Source: Pedobacter alluvionis (lineage in GTDB: Bacteria > Bacteroidota > Bacteroidia > Sphingobacteriales > Sphingobacteriaceae). From it: DNA of 64,000 bases. Shown here in pieces: positions 47,121-57,042 of the stretch; position 1 is the first letter of the stretch, and each line of letters opens with the position of its first letter. Location of the stretch: the NCBI RefSeq assembly GCF_003664035.1, contig NZ_RCCK01000014.1:1-64000 (forward strand), given 5' to 3'. A program made the translations under genes and the position numbers. The notes below the pieces were generated by a model. It made no database searches and was not told the origin of the DNA. It was given only the letters and a program-made list of their open reading frames with translations.

Positions 47121-47256
47121 AACCCGATAGCTATCGGGTTAATTGGGAACCACGGAGTGCTCATGAATGCCTTTGAAACATGGGAAACTTATGAATAATC
47201 CTAATGCTATTGCAGGGCGCTTTAAGATTAGCTTCGCTGAGCACTTCGTGGTTCCC
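47121..47256. repeat. REP-like palindrome and long inverted repeat
   Basis: AACCCGATAGCTATCGGGTT (47121-47140) is a perfect 20-base palindrome. Next, GGGAACCACGGAGTGCTC (47145-47162) pairs with GAGCACTTCGTGGTTCCC (47239-47256), one mismatch in 18, giving a hairpin over 112 bases. This suits a non-autonomous mobile repeat of the MITE/BIME type. Confidence 0.7.
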
Positions 47257-47333
47257 GCCTGCGCCTATCGGGTGGATATCTCTTTTGGTTTGGGTTCTAT
47301 ACGTTTTGCTAGCTTACTTTAATAAATTACAGG

Positions 47334-47603
47334 TTTTACCGAAGAACGCCGTCAATCCCAAGGGCTAGGGAAATCAAAAAAACAGTTGTAGAAAAGAACT
47401 AATAATACTGACAAACCTAAACGCAGTGGTTTTGTGTTCATAACCGATGATTTAATTTTAAAGAAATATTGAACACAAAACGAAGTGCCGCTGTTTTTTT
47501 GATGTGTGTAGGGCTGTGCAAAAGGCCCCTTGCTGGATTGACAAAGCGCTTTGGGTACTTTGGCCCTCTAAAGTACCATGCCCCCGCGGCATAGAGCGGA
47601 AAA
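47334..47603. repeat. Dispersed intergenic repeat, copy 2
   Basis: Similar along its length to 5219-5491. The stem with arms at 47424-47440 and 47470-47493 plus T run is kept, as is GGTACTTTGG...AAAGTACC (47554-47577, one mismatch), while the loop between the arms has changed more. The stem is better kept than the loop, as expected for a structured element. Confidence 0.85.
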
Positions 47604-47740
47604 GACAATGTTTATGTATTAACTTGAGTTATATTAATAATGTGGCTTTTAGAACTATTCTTTAGGTATTTTAGTATTAGTGTCATCATCCTGATCTCGA
47701 TAGCTATCGGATTCATTTCAGGGTCTTAATAGCAGGAAAG

Positions 47741-47761
47741 ATGCTGAAATAAATTCAGCAT
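47741..47761. repeat. Short hairpin repeat, second copy
   Basis: The ATGCTGAA/TTCAGCAT hairpin as at 5556-5576, with the same flanking bases. Confidence 0.7.
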
Positions 47762-47911
47762 GACGACCGACTTAATGAATATGTACTAAAAAAACAAAGA
47801 TGGAATTAACAAAGATGTGTCCACACGATAGGCCTGCGCGAGAATGACGGGAAACGAAATAAAATCCTAACCTTAAAGCAAGATTTTACTTTTGAGACCA
47901 CCTCATCTTTT

Positions 47912-50143
47912 TCAATAAACATGAAAAAAGCACTTTGAAAAAAATTGTCTCGTCCTTTTCTCATAATAAGCTTTATATGGCTCTTCATACGTATGGTGCT
48001 GCCCCGGAAGCATCAGAAGTTCAAAATTTTTATCTGCCAGAATCAACGCATTAACCATACGCATCGTAGCTGCCGGGTTCACATTTTCATCCGACTCCGC
48101 TGCAACAAGCATCAAAGGTCCTTTGATGTTCTTTGCAAGGCTTTGATTTAAATCATAAGGTTTATCAAAACCCTGATAACTTTCTCCCCAGGTACGGTTA
48201 TATAAGGTGTTGTCGTGATTACCGGAAGACGAAACTGCGGCTTTATAAAAATCAGGATAAGTTGCCAATGCAGCTACAGCCATCATACCGCCACCAGAAT
48301 GCCCGTAGATACCAATCTTGTCCATATCCATAAAAGCATAGCGTTTGCCTAATTGTTCCAAACCATACTTATCATCCTCCAGCGCATAATCCCTGATATT
48401 CCCATACCCGTACTTGTAATAAGCTGCATTGCGATAAGGCGAACCCCCACGGTGCCCCATCACCACCACCACAAAGCCATCTTGTGCCAGTTCGGTATTG
48501 TTATAACGATCTATCAGCGTAAACTGTGTCCATACCGTTTCTGTAAAAGGGCCGGGATAAACCTGGGAGATGACCGGATATTTTTTATTCGGATCAAAAT
48601 TGAAGGGTTTCCACATCAAACCATAGAGATCCGTCACCCCGTCCTTTGCCTTTACTGTAAAAGGCTCAGCTGGTTTCCAACCGTAAGCGTAAAGCTTTGT
48701 TAGATCCGGATTCAAAACCTCGAGCATTTTCTTGCCTTCATTGTCTCTCACCACAGCTTTAGGCTTTAGATCAATCCTGGAATAATTGTCGACAAAATAC
48801 TGAAAATCCGGAGACATAAATACCTGATGGGTTGCATTTTCGGGGCTTAATAACACCTGCTTTTTGCCCCCAAAATCTGCCTTATACAAAAAAGAATAAT
48901 AAGGGTTCCGGTCTTTCTCTTTACCATAGCCATAGAAATACAGTTCCTGCTTCAGCGTATCTGTCGCCACGATTTTTCCGGCAGTCCAGTTGCCGCTGGT
49001 TATGGCATGTTGCAGCTCACCAGCACCGTTGTAAAGGTAATAATGCCCCCAACCAGACCGGTCAGACCACCAGATGATGTTTTTTCCCGATTGAAGAATA
49101 CTTACGTTAAAAAGATCTTCATTAATAAATGGCTTACTCACCTCATGGATAATAGAACGAACTTTCCCGGTATGCAGGTTAACCGCACACAAATCCAGCT
49201 CATCCCGCGTCCGCTTCCGGCGCAGGAGAAAAATTTCATCCTTTAAACCACTTGCCCTCACCACGGAAACTTCCTGATCGGGCCATAGGCCTATGTCTAT
49301 TTTTTGCAAGCGCTGCTCCGCTACATCGCCAATAAAAAAATCATATTGCACAACTTCTTTGTCTCCGGGCAGTTCGTAAACATACGTATTTACATAAGGC
49401 CTGGGCGACATCAGGGAATTGGTCACCGTCATTGTCCCTACCTTTCTGTTATCCTTACGCAATACATAGAAATGCTTCGAATCGGGCAGCCAATACGCAT
49501 CAGTGGGCGTATTGGTCTCGGCAAAATTGTCCGTTCCATTAATCGAGAAAGAGAAATTCTCCGCGCCATCAGTCGTCAATACCTTTTCTGTACTGTCGGC
49601 TATTCTTTTCAGGTAAAGATTGTGGTGCCTCGCATACAACAACCATTGTTTATCAGGCGAAAGATCCCCAATATGGTATACAGGCGTTTCCAGCTTTGTT
49701 GTAGCCCGTTTATTTAGCTTTTTTGTCAGGTAATTATAATCATAGGTTTGATCATGATAACCGACTTCAACCGTCCGCCCATCAGCTGAAAAATTAGTCT
49801 GATACTGGATCTTCGATGCCTCTACTGGCTGTTTAAGTATACTGTACAGGCTTTTCTCAATATTCGCTTTGTCAAATAAGGGCTGCTTCATTTTTCTGGC
49901 AGGATCAACCAGGTAGTAGTTGCTGAGAGACTGGCTTCCTCCCTCCGGAGGATTGTCGATCATCCAGAATTTCCCGGTGCCTTTGATAAAAAACGGAATC
50001 ACCTGCATTGTTCCTACCTGTTTTAGCAAATTAGCGGGGCTAAAATGCCCCGCCGTATCCGCCAGCTTTTGTTGAGCAAAGGCTGGCAGACAGATGGAGA
50101 CACTGCAGAGCGCAATAAATATATATTTCTTAAACCGGAACAT
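47912..50143 (-). CDS. S9 (DPP IV-type) secreted peptidase
   Basis: Start ATG 50143 (743 residues) puts a standard signal peptide (MFRFKKYIFIALCSVSICLPAFAQ) at the N-terminus and leaves 7 bases after the previous gene; the longer start at 50164 overlaps it. The N-terminal part is a beta-propeller (DPPIV_N), and the C-terminal alpha/beta hydrolase has the nucleophile motif GHSGGG, an acid in AESDENVN and the histidine in GQHHTYEE. It removes dipeptides or similar from oligopeptides in the periplasm. It is the last gene of the peptide-uptake operon. Confidence 0.93.
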   Translation of the reverse strand: MFRFKKYIFIALCSVSICLPAFAQQKLADTAGHFSPANLLKQVGTMQVIPFFIKGTGKFWMIDNPPEGGSQSLSNYYLVDPARKMKQPLFDKANIEKSLYSILKQPVEASKIQYQTNFSADGRTVEVGYHDQTYDYNYLTKKLNKRATTKLETPVYHIGDLSPDKQWLLYARHHNLYLKRIADSTEKVLTTDGAENFSFSINGTDNFAETNTPTDAYWLPDSKHFYVLRKDNRKVGTMTVTNSLMSPRPYVNTYVYELPGDKEVVQYDFFIGDVAEQRLQKIDIGLWPDQEVSVVRASGLKDEIFLLRRKRTRDELDLCAVNLHTGKVRSIIHEVSKPFINEDLFNVSILQSGKNIIWWSDRSGWGHYYLYNGAGELQHAITSGNWTAGKIVATDTLKQELYFYGYGKEKDRNPYYSFLYKADFGGKKQVLLSPENATHQVFMSPDFQYFVDNYSRIDLKPKAVVRDNEGKKMLEVLNPDLTKLYAYGWKPAEPFTVKAKDGVTDLYGLMWKPFNFDPNKKYPVISQVYPGPFTETVWTQFTLIDRYNNTELAQDGFVVVVMGHRGGSPYRNAAYYKYGYGNIRDYALEDDKYGLEQLGKRYAFMDMDKIGIYGHSGGGMMAVAALATYPDFYKAAVSSSGNHDNTLYNRTWGESYQGFDKPYDLNQSLAKNIKGPLMLVAAESDENVNPAATMRMVNALILADKNFELLMLPGQHHTYEEPYKAYYEKRTRQFFSKCFFHVY

Positions 50144-50150
50144 ATTTAGC

Positions 50151-51245
50151 TTAGTAATTCTCATACATTTTTGCAGTAGAAATGATAAATGGGTCTTTCG
50201 AAGTACGGATGATCTTTTCGGAAATCTCTTTCATCCTTGGCAGCTTCTCCCGTTTGGACACGCCATATCCGGACCAAAAATCATAAGCGATCCGCTGGTT
50301 TTGCGGACTGAAATTCTGAATGTGATCGGCGAGGATATTCGATACCTTCAGCCAGTTTTTTTCTCCCGCAGCTTCTGCCATATTCATCATCAGGATCAAC
50401 TGATCTTTGTCTTTTAAATTTGTTGCGATGAGCTGCTTGCGGTAATGAACAAATTCAGCTTTTACATAAGGAAATTCTTTAAAATAAAAACCGTTTAACG
50501 CATAACCGGCTACCTTTCTGAACATATCTCCCATCCGCTTTTCTACAGTATCTTTCCCATTGTGTTTCACAAAGGCCTTCCAGTTGCTGGCCAGGTAATC
50601 GAAGTTTTTGCTGTGTACATTAGACAAGTACATATCATACCGGTTGGCGCCGAAAAGAAACCAGTTTTCGGGCATCACTTTCTCCTGGTCTGTAAGACTG
50701 TTGAAATAAGTAGCGGCAATTTCCTTCGCGGGATTGATCTCCATCATATTGATCTTCTCTTTGATGTAATCCCTGATGAAGGCATGATCCCTGTTGCCAG
50801 CTGCATATTCCCGGTTCATCCTGGCTATTTTGTTTTCAGGATTCATCCCTTCTTTCACCTTTGATATGAATTCATCTGCATCCATCGCCCCCACAAACTT
50901 ATAAACCAGATCACCGTTACCATTTAAGAGCAAAAACGAGGGAAACGCTCCCACTTTATAGGTTTTCAAAGCAGGAATACCATCTCCCTTTTCCATATCG
51001 AGGCCCACATTAATGAAATTCTGATTGAAAAAGTCGGCCACAGAATCAATTGTAAAAATGTTCTTCGCCATCTGTTTACACGGTACGCACCATTCGGTAA
51101 AGCAATCGACAAAAACCAATTTATTACTTGCCTTTGCTTTGGCCAGAGCCAACTGCAAACTTCCTTTTTCAAAAGTAATCTCCCTGTTTTGCGCATAACC
51201 TGATGCACCTGTCAGGAACAAAAGGAATAAGAATATTTTTTTCAT
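50151..51245 (-). CDS. Thioredoxin-fold exported protein
   Basis: The 364-residue protein has a signal peptide (MKKIFLFLLFLTGASGYAQ) and an N-terminal thioredoxin domain with WCVPC (Cys 53 and 56) within FVDCFTEWCVPCKQM, and the cis-Pro loop near GAFPSFLLLN. The remaining 220 residues are helical and unassigned. It probably keeps exported peptidases reduced or correctly folded. It sits 2 bases after the pseudo-protease gene and 7 bases before the S9 gene, so it is part of the same operon. Confidence 0.88.
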   Translation of the reverse strand: MKKIFLFLLFLTGASGYAQNREITFEKGSLQLALAKAKASNKLVFVDCFTEWCVPCKQMAKNIFTIDSVADFFNQNFINVGLDMEKGDGIPALKTYKVGAFPSFLLLNGNGDLVYKFVGAMDADEFISKVKEGMNPENKIARMNREYAAGNRDHAFIRDYIKEKINMMEINPAKEIAATYFNSLTDQEKVMPENWFLFGANRYDMYLSNVHSKNFDYLASNWKAFVKHNGKDTVEKRMGDMFRKVAGYALNGFYFKEFPYVKAEFVHYRKQLIATNLKDKDQLILMMNMAEAAGEKNWLKVSNILADHIQNFSPQNQRIAYDFWSGYGVSKREKLPRMKEISEKIIRTSKDPFIISTAKMYENY

Positions 51246-51247
51246 CT

Positions 51248-53596
51248 CTAGCTTTTCTTTTGGTTCATTCCTTTTTCAACTTTTTCTCTGAGCATCTGAT
51301 AAAGCGCTTTCGCTTTTGGGTCCTGGTGTTGTTCAGACAGTTCCTTAATATGTTTAATGGTCCTGACGAAATAAAAATGAATCACTTCACTGGAATCACT
51401 CAAACCCGCAGCAAAATTGTTTTTTACTGTTGCATCAGCCAGGTCGAATATAAACTTGCTCTGCATGAGTTTGGTATGTTCATTTAGTGGATTCACCGAA
51501 TCAAAATCTTTGAACACATAACGATCCAGATCTTCAAAAAGATCAAGACTGGTATAGGCCTGATTTCCCATCTCATGCTCTGCTGTAATCAGATTGTTCA
51601 ATACTTCGGGACTAATTAATTTGCGCAATAAATCCTGCATGCTGTTTTGCATTTTGGTATCCTCAGACTCATTGTTCTCCAGGTTCATCCTTTTGTTCTG
51701 CATCCAGGAAGGAACTCCGCTGAAAAACCAGTTATTCAATAAGGCCATTGCCTTTTTCTGATCTTTCTTAGTGGTATATACTACAGGTACTTCATTATAA
51801 TTCCGCAATACCGGCCGTAAGGATATCCCTCCGATATAGCTCGCCACGTTGTCTGTATACAGTTGGAAATTTTTCTGATAGGCGGAAGAAAGCAATTTGA
51901 ATTTTCTCCAGTCATCATCGCCTCCTTTCATCTCCGCAGAAACCTTTTCTACTTGCGGATAGTAGCGCATTAAGTTATTCATTGCCAGTTCTGCAGCTTC
52001 CAAATGATCAGAAGAAACATCGCCTCTACGGGTAAAGGGATCACTTTTATTTTCCTCCAGGAACATTAGTGCAGCGTTGGAAGGTTTCAGGGAAGCGAGG
52101 CTTTTCTTTTCGGCATTGCGATCGGCAAATACGCGGTAAGCCCAACCAATTGCCAGCTCGTCATAAGCGGAAACCCTGGGCATTAAATCTGTTACCGCAA
52201 CATCATCTTCAGGCTGAACCAGAAAGTTAAACTGGGTATCATCAGTTACAGACGAAGAGAAACTGTGCTGCTTTAACCAATTACCAGAACGGAGTTGGGC
52301 AGACGTATAAGCCGCACTTCCATGCAAATTGGGCACCATTCCTAAAACTTCTCCCATGGCCTGGGCAACTTTCCACCTCATGATTTCCCCACGCACTTCA
52401 GGGTTATACAAGTCTTTCAAAACCCTGGGGTCTTTCATACTGCACTTGGTAAAATAAGAGGGCAGCAGATCATTCACCACCTGGTCTGAAATGTTCATCT
52501 TGGCCGTATAAATTTCCCCGGTGCGTGGGTCGCTCAGCAAATTTACCGGCACATCACTAGCGCCACCTCCCCATTTGATCTGGATCTTTCCTGCAGATAG
52601 CCAGTTCTCATTCTCCCCTTTAGCAAGTACCAACACCTCCTTAAATCCCGCTTTTTCAAATGCAGCATTCCACTGGGCAATGCCTTGTTTCACATAAGGC
52701 AGAAATAAAGCCGGGGTATTCTTGTCAATATAAACTGTAATTGCCTTTGCCGGCGTAACCAATACACCCGCATTGTACTTTTGCTGGTCTGCCGGGCGTA
52801 CACTAAGGTTCCATTTGGTAATTACCTTAACGTTTCTCATCCCATAAGGATACTTACCAAAATCATTGTAGGCCACTGTAGCAAATCCTATTCTTGGATC
52901 AGACTCACGGACTTTCATTTTTGAGACAGGAAGGCGCTGGAGCCCCAGATTGAGTACAAAAGCCACAGCCTTATCTACGGCTTTGCTCCCATTTACACTG
53001 TTTCCCGGAACAGTTTGCGTACGTAAAACGGAAAATACCACGCCCTCTCCCGAAGTTTTTACTTCCTGTACACCGGAACGGGCAGGATCAGAACTACTCA
53101 AATCACTAAAATCTTTGAAAGAAAATAAATTGCCACCTTCTATCAATTCGTGGGTCAGCTCAATGATATAACTTTTCTTGTCTTTTCCTCTGGCTACTAC
53201 GGGAATTACATAACTTACCGGAGTAAGGTTAGATTTTTGCACCAGCTCTTCAAAACCCTGATTGAAGTCGGCTGAGGTTTCTTCTTTATATACTTCTTTA
53301 GTTACATTGAGCACATTTCCGTTTCCTACACCAAAACGGATTACGCCAGATGACTGGGCAATATTGTTGGCAAAACCACGGGCGATGTCGCCAATGACCA
53401 GAAGATCGGTATTTAAAGTGCTGGCTGGGATCTCCAGGAAATAATTGGAACCATCCTGGTATACGGTAAATAAACCAGGCGTTACTTTCATCTGTTTTTT
53501 ATAGAATTTTTCAAAAGGTGTTGGTTCATCCAAAGGGAGCGCCTTCGCCTGAAGGCTCAGCACTACTGCAAAAAGGATTGATAAGATATACTTCAT
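51248..53596 (-). CDS. Pseudo-metalloprotease (DUF5117/DUF4953-like, zinc site lost)
   Basis: The 782-residue protein is a paralog of the next gene along its whole length (signal peptide, DUF5117-like part, then the DUF4953-like metalloprotease part). Where the paralog has RNVITHEVGHTLGLRHN, this one has RWKVAQAMGEVLGMVPN: His to Gln412, Glu to Ala413, His to Glu416 and His to Pro422. All zinc ligands and the catalytic glutamate are gone while flanking residues (R, G, L, N, GS) are kept and the frame is intact, so the change is selected rather than decay. It may bind substrate or stabilise the active paralog. It is 26 bases from the paralog gene in one operon. Confidence 0.9.
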   Translation of the reverse strand: MKYILSILFAVVLSLQAKALPLDEPTPFEKFYKKQMKVTPGLFTVYQDGSNYFLEIPASTLNTDLLVIGDIARGFANNIAQSSGVIRFGVGNGNVLNVTKEVYKEETSADFNQGFEELVQKSNLTPVSYVIPVVARGKDKKSYIIELTHELIEGGNLFSFKDFSDLSSSDPARSGVQEVKTSGEGVVFSVLRTQTVPGNSVNGSKAVDKAVAFVLNLGLQRLPVSKMKVRESDPRIGFATVAYNDFGKYPYGMRNVKVITKWNLSVRPADQQKYNAGVLVTPAKAITVYIDKNTPALFLPYVKQGIAQWNAAFEKAGFKEVLVLAKGENENWLSAGKIQIKWGGGASDVPVNLLSDPRTGEIYTAKMNISDQVVNDLLPSYFTKCSMKDPRVLKDLYNPEVRGEIMRWKVAQAMGEVLGMVPNLHGSAAYTSAQLRSGNWLKQHSFSSSVTDDTQFNFLVQPEDDVAVTDLMPRVSAYDELAIGWAYRVFADRNAEKKSLASLKPSNAALMFLEENKSDPFTRRGDVSSDHLEAAELAMNNLMRYYPQVEKVSAEMKGGDDDWRKFKLLSSAYQKNFQLYTDNVASYIGGISLRPVLRNYNEVPVVYTTKKDQKKAMALLNNWFFSGVPSWMQNKRMNLENNESEDTKMQNSMQDLLRKLISPEVLNNLITAEHEMGNQAYTSLDLFEDLDRYVFKDFDSVNPLNEHTKLMQSKFIFDLADATVKNNFAAGLSDSSEVIHFYFVRTIKHIKELSEQHQDPKAKALYQMLREKVEKGMNQKKS

Positions 53597-53622
53597 TTCT
53601 ATGTTTAATTATTTATACTAAA

Positions 53623-56046
53623 TTATCTACTCAGGTAAGCTGCATCATTATCTGTACGCCACATTTCAACCATATCCGCAATCGCCATTAAATGGGTTTT
53701 GGAAATAAAGTCCTTTTGCTTTTCGGCTGCAGCCCTGCTTTGTTCTTCAATACGCAACACCATTTTGTTCATGGTGAACCATACATCATTACTAAAAATT
53801 TCGCGGCTATCAACATTCATCAAAAGGCTGGTGATAAACTTGCGCTGAAACATGCGGTTATATCGGGAAATCGGGCGATCCAGATCTTTGAAGACGATTT
53901 GCTCCAGGTCAGTTAAAAACTCAGCCGCCGGGTAAGTTGCATTGCCCGAAATATTCTCTATGTTAGCCATAGCATAATATTTCCCCATCAAACGCCCCAT
54001 CAGGTCGCCATAAGTATCTTCTACATCTGTATCGAAACTGAATCCGGTTTTGGCCATCACGTCTTCAGGATAGAGCCATTTTGGTTCAGTAAACATGAAC
54101 TTAGACAGATAATCCATCGCTTCTTTCTGCTGCGCCCGGCTCACCGGAACATAACTTGATTTCTGCTCCTCACGCAATGGTTTATCGCTGAAAACGCTGC
54201 CTACATTTTTCACTACGTGCTGGAGATAGTTGTAGTAGCGACCTTGGACAGCTCTATACATGGACCGCAGCGTTCCATAACCATCATCAACGGAGCTCCA
54301 CTGTTCGATGTTCGCCATGATCTTTTTCAGGTTCTCCACCCCAAGTGCGTTTGCTTTCATATTATTGTCACCCACATCCTCACTCTGTACCCTTGGATCG
54401 TACATATCAGCTTCGTCAGAATAAAAATATTTAGGGTCTTTTCTTTTTTCAGAAACCCATTGTTTCAACTGATCTGCTATAGCACTAGCGTCTTTAGACA
54501 GCGGAAAATAACGATAACCCCATTCTATGGCATAATCATCATAAACCCCAACAACTGGCAGCAAATCCTTCGGATCCATTTTATCCTGAGGCTGAGCAGC
54601 ATAATTAAAACGCATATAATCCATCACAGATGGCCCAAAACCATGCTCCCGCACGTAGTCGCGGTTACGGATGCTATCTACCGAATAGGAAGAACTTCCT
54701 GCAAAATTATGACGCAAGCCCAGCGTGTGTCCTACCTCATGGGTGATCACATTTCTCAGTAAAGTACCCATTAATGCGGTATTAACAGGGAACTTTCTCG
54801 CAGCGGGATCATTGGCTGCCGACATTGAAAAATACCAGCGTTGCAAGAGCTCCATGATGTTGTGAAACACGGCGATATGAGAGGTGAGAATTTCTCCCGA
54901 ACGTGGGTCTACCACTTGTGGACCATACGCATTGGGAACCTCTGAAGGCTTGTAAGAAATATAAGCATACCTTGCATCCTCCATACTGTAGTCAGGATCC
55001 TCTTCTTTCGTGGGCGATAGTTTCCCTGTAATGGCATTCTTAAAGCCAATTTTTTCAAAGCTTTTCCTCCAGGCATTCACTCCATCAATAATGTATGGAA
55101 CTAGAAAGGCTGGAGTATTCCGGTCGATATAAAAGACGATAGGCTTAGCTGGCTCTACCAGTTCTCCCTTCAGGTACTTTTCCAAATCCTCAGGTTTTGG
55201 TTCCACGCGCCACCTGTTGGCCATAACCGTGAACTCGCTTTTCTCAGGATTATCATAGTTCCTTAACCCTGTAGAAAAGTAACCCACTCTGGTGTCCGCA
55301 TACCGCTGTGCCATAGGTACCTCTGGCAGCAAAAACCACGATGCACCAACCTCCCAGATGGTGGGGTTCATCTCGGGTGCCTTTGGAGGCGCTGAAGTCG
55401 GATCAGCAGGTGGCATTTGGGGAGGATCACCTGCTGCATAACTTTTTACAGAGCGGAATACCAGGTTATTATCGTAGGCACTTACGCCCAGAATCTTTGA
55501 TTTCTCCGGCTCAAAGGCACCGAGCTTCAACTCGGTTGCCGCTCCTTTTAAGGAAAACAGATCACTGTCACCATTAAACAGATTAGTGACATCAATTAAG
55601 GAACTTGAATCGCCGGTAGCCACAATATCAAAAGCCAGCAAAGCGGGTTTCAATTGTGACCTATAGCTGTTAAAATAATTACTGGTCGTATCTGTAGCTT
55701 GTACAAAATCCGGATCCACAATGTTGATCTTGCCGTTTATTCCTTTGTTAAACCGAATAACCCGGTCGTTGATCGCATCGCCCGCGAAACCATAACGCAT
55801 CGATGGATTTCGTTTACGCTGGGCAGAGCCTCTAATGATGCTGATACTGGTCAGGATGTCTCTTCCCAACAACCTGTCTGGTATCTCCAACAGGTATTTA
55901 TCATCCTGAACATACACGTTGAACATGCCTTTCTGCATTTTCGCATCTGCCTTAATGAATTTTTTAATGGTTGTTGAGTGCTGATCCTGTGCTTTTGATA
56001 CTGTGGAAAACAGCATCAAAAGCAGAATCGGAAAAATGAATTTCAT
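53623..56046 (-). CDS. Zinc-dependent metalloprotease (DUF5117/DUF4953 family)
   Basis: The 807-residue protein has a signal peptide (MKFIFPILLLMLFSTVSKAQ), a DUF5118/DUF5117-like N-terminal half, and a metzincin-type site HEVGHTLGLRH (436-446, ligands H436, H440, H446, catalytic E437), then the long C-terminal region with AAYLSR at its end. It degrades protein outside the cytoplasm, most likely at the cell surface or periplasm, feeding the susC/susD system upstream. It is 26 bases after the lipoprotein gene and 26 bases before its inactive paralog. Confidence 0.93.
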   Translation of the reverse strand: MKFIFPILLLMLFSTVSKAQDQHSTTIKKFIKADAKMQKGMFNVYVQDDKYLLEIPDRLLGRDILTSISIIRGSAQRKRNPSMRYGFAGDAINDRVIRFNKGINGKINIVDPDFVQATDTTSNYFNSYRSQLKPALLAFDIVATGDSSSLIDVTNLFNGDSDLFSLKGAATELKLGAFEPEKSKILGVSAYDNNLVFRSVKSYAAGDPPQMPPADPTSAPPKAPEMNPTIWEVGASWFLLPEVPMAQRYADTRVGYFSTGLRNYDNPEKSEFTVMANRWRVEPKPEDLEKYLKGELVEPAKPIVFYIDRNTPAFLVPYIIDGVNAWRKSFEKIGFKNAITGKLSPTKEEDPDYSMEDARYAYISYKPSEVPNAYGPQVVDPRSGEILTSHIAVFHNIMELLQRWYFSMSAANDPAARKFPVNTALMGTLLRNVITHEVGHTLGLRHNFAGSSSYSVDSIRNRDYVREHGFGPSVMDYMRFNYAAQPQDKMDPKDLLPVVGVYDDYAIEWGYRYFPLSKDASAIADQLKQWVSEKRKDPKYFYSDEADMYDPRVQSEDVGDNNMKANALGVENLKKIMANIEQWSSVDDGYGTLRSMYRAVQGRYYNYLQHVVKNVGSVFSDKPLREEQKSSYVPVSRAQQKEAMDYLSKFMFTEPKWLYPEDVMAKTGFSFDTDVEDTYGDLMGRLMGKYYAMANIENISGNATYPAAEFLTDLEQIVFKDLDRPISRYNRMFQRKFITSLLMNVDSREIFSNDVWFTMNKMVLRIEEQSRAAAEKQKDFISKTHLMAIADMVEMWRTDNDAAYLSR

Positions 56047-56072
56047 AATTGTTTGTTTAATTATCTTTTGTA

Positions 56073-57020
56073 TCAGTTTGCTTGTGCTGCATTACCTATG
56101 AGTTGCAGGTCTACATTATAATTTTCTTTGAAGTAATTCCTTACCAGGTCATATCTTCGTTTGATTATGCCATTGCTGTCCTTAGCCGGATTCAGTATTC
56201 CCGTAAAAGATGTATCCCAGCTATCAGGCAGCCTGTTCAGGTTGTCTTCAGAAAAGCTGACCATTGCTTGGATGTAGAGGTACCAATCTGAAGTAGCAGT
56301 AGGTCCATTGTAATAGGCTGTCAACATCCCTTTTGCATAAGCATCAGCATCACTTGTAGGAGCGATGGTATAATTTGCTGAACCTGAAAATGCAGTTGTA
56401 GGAGATGTTTTTTTGGCTTCCGTAATGCTGTTGATCAAATTTAAGTTCACCTTAGCCAGATACAATTTTTTCTCCTCTGGGGTGATGGTTAAAACCTTAG
56501 CATTCCCGTAGTTTATTAGTAAATTGTTATAGTTATACCAGGCAGCCACGGATCTTAGCCCCTTCACTACTGTAGCCGGACTAGTAGAAAAGTCAAAGTC
56601 ATTATAAATAGAATCCACTTCACTGCACAGTAAGATCTTCGAAGGCAAAAATGCTTTCAGGAATTTTTCAGAATAGAAATTCAGGCACTGGCTTTCAAAA
56701 AGATCCAGCTGCTGGTTTATGAATGCCTGATCAGCGGCCTTCATTTCAAATCCGTCTGACCAGTATTGCCCTTGCTTTATCGCATTTTTGTAGCCTGTTG
56801 GGGTCCAGTAAGCATCCTTTTCTGAAAATTGGTATAAAAAATAGGTGCCGTACTTCTTATAATAATTCAGAATTCTGGTATCATAATCATGATTACCCTG
56901 TGGCAGCGTATATCCTTCATTTCCTTCTGTCGGTAACAATGGAGCTTCCTTTTTACTGCAGCCAGACCAAATCACCGCCAGTAAAAGCAGGCTTATGGCA
57001 TTTATCAAATATCTTTTCAT
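56073..57020 (-). CDS. Peptidase-Mx1-like lipoprotein without an HExxH site
   Basis: Start ATG 57020 (315 residues) is preferred over 57071 since it gives a proper lipoprotein signal (MKRYLINAISLLLLAVIWSGC, Cys 21) and leaves a 22-base gap to the SusD gene. The N-terminal DTRILNYYKKYGTYFLYQFSEKDAYW, split as ILNYYKKYGTYFLYQF then SEKDAYW, resembles the putative zinc-binding metallopeptidases (Mx1) that often follow SusD genes. Their HEFAHxxH-type motif is not present; the matching region reads YLAKVNLNLINSI. It may be a substrate-binding accessory protein. Family assignment is tentative. Confidence 0.6.
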   Translation of the reverse strand: MKRYLINAISLLLLAVIWSGCSKKEAPLLPTEGNEGYTLPQGNHDYDTRILNYYKKYGTYFLYQFSEKDAYWTPTGYKNAIKQGQYWSDGFEMKAADQAFINQQLDLFESQCLNFYSEKFLKAFLPSKILLCSEVDSIYNDFDFSTSPATVVKGLRSVAAWYNYNNLLINYGNAKVLTITPEEKKLYLAKVNLNLINSITEAKKTSPTTAFSGSANYTIAPTSDADAYAKGMLTAYYNGPTATSDWYLYIQAMVSFSEDNLNRLPDSWDTSFTGILNPAKDSNGIIKRRYDLVRNYFKENYNVDLQLIGNAAQAN

Positions 57021-57042
57021 GGTTCTCTTCGTTTTGGTTTGA

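Larger units (their letters stand above)
46424..47911. other. 1.5-kb repeat-rich intergenic region
   Basis: No supported gene. It holds, in order: the second copy of a short repeat (46592-46654), a GC-rich segment near 46840, a palindrome and long inverted repeat (47121-47256), the second copy of the roughly 270-base repeat (47334-47603), a GATAGCTATC palindrome (near 47700) and a short hairpin repeat (47741-47761). It separates two convergent transcription units. Confidence 0.8.

Noticed and set aside
49304..49717. 137-codon rightward frame
   Set aside because: Antisense shadow of the S9 peptidase gene.
54217..54762. 181-codon rightward frame
   Set aside because: It is antisense to the active metalloprotease including its HEVGH site; no independent support.
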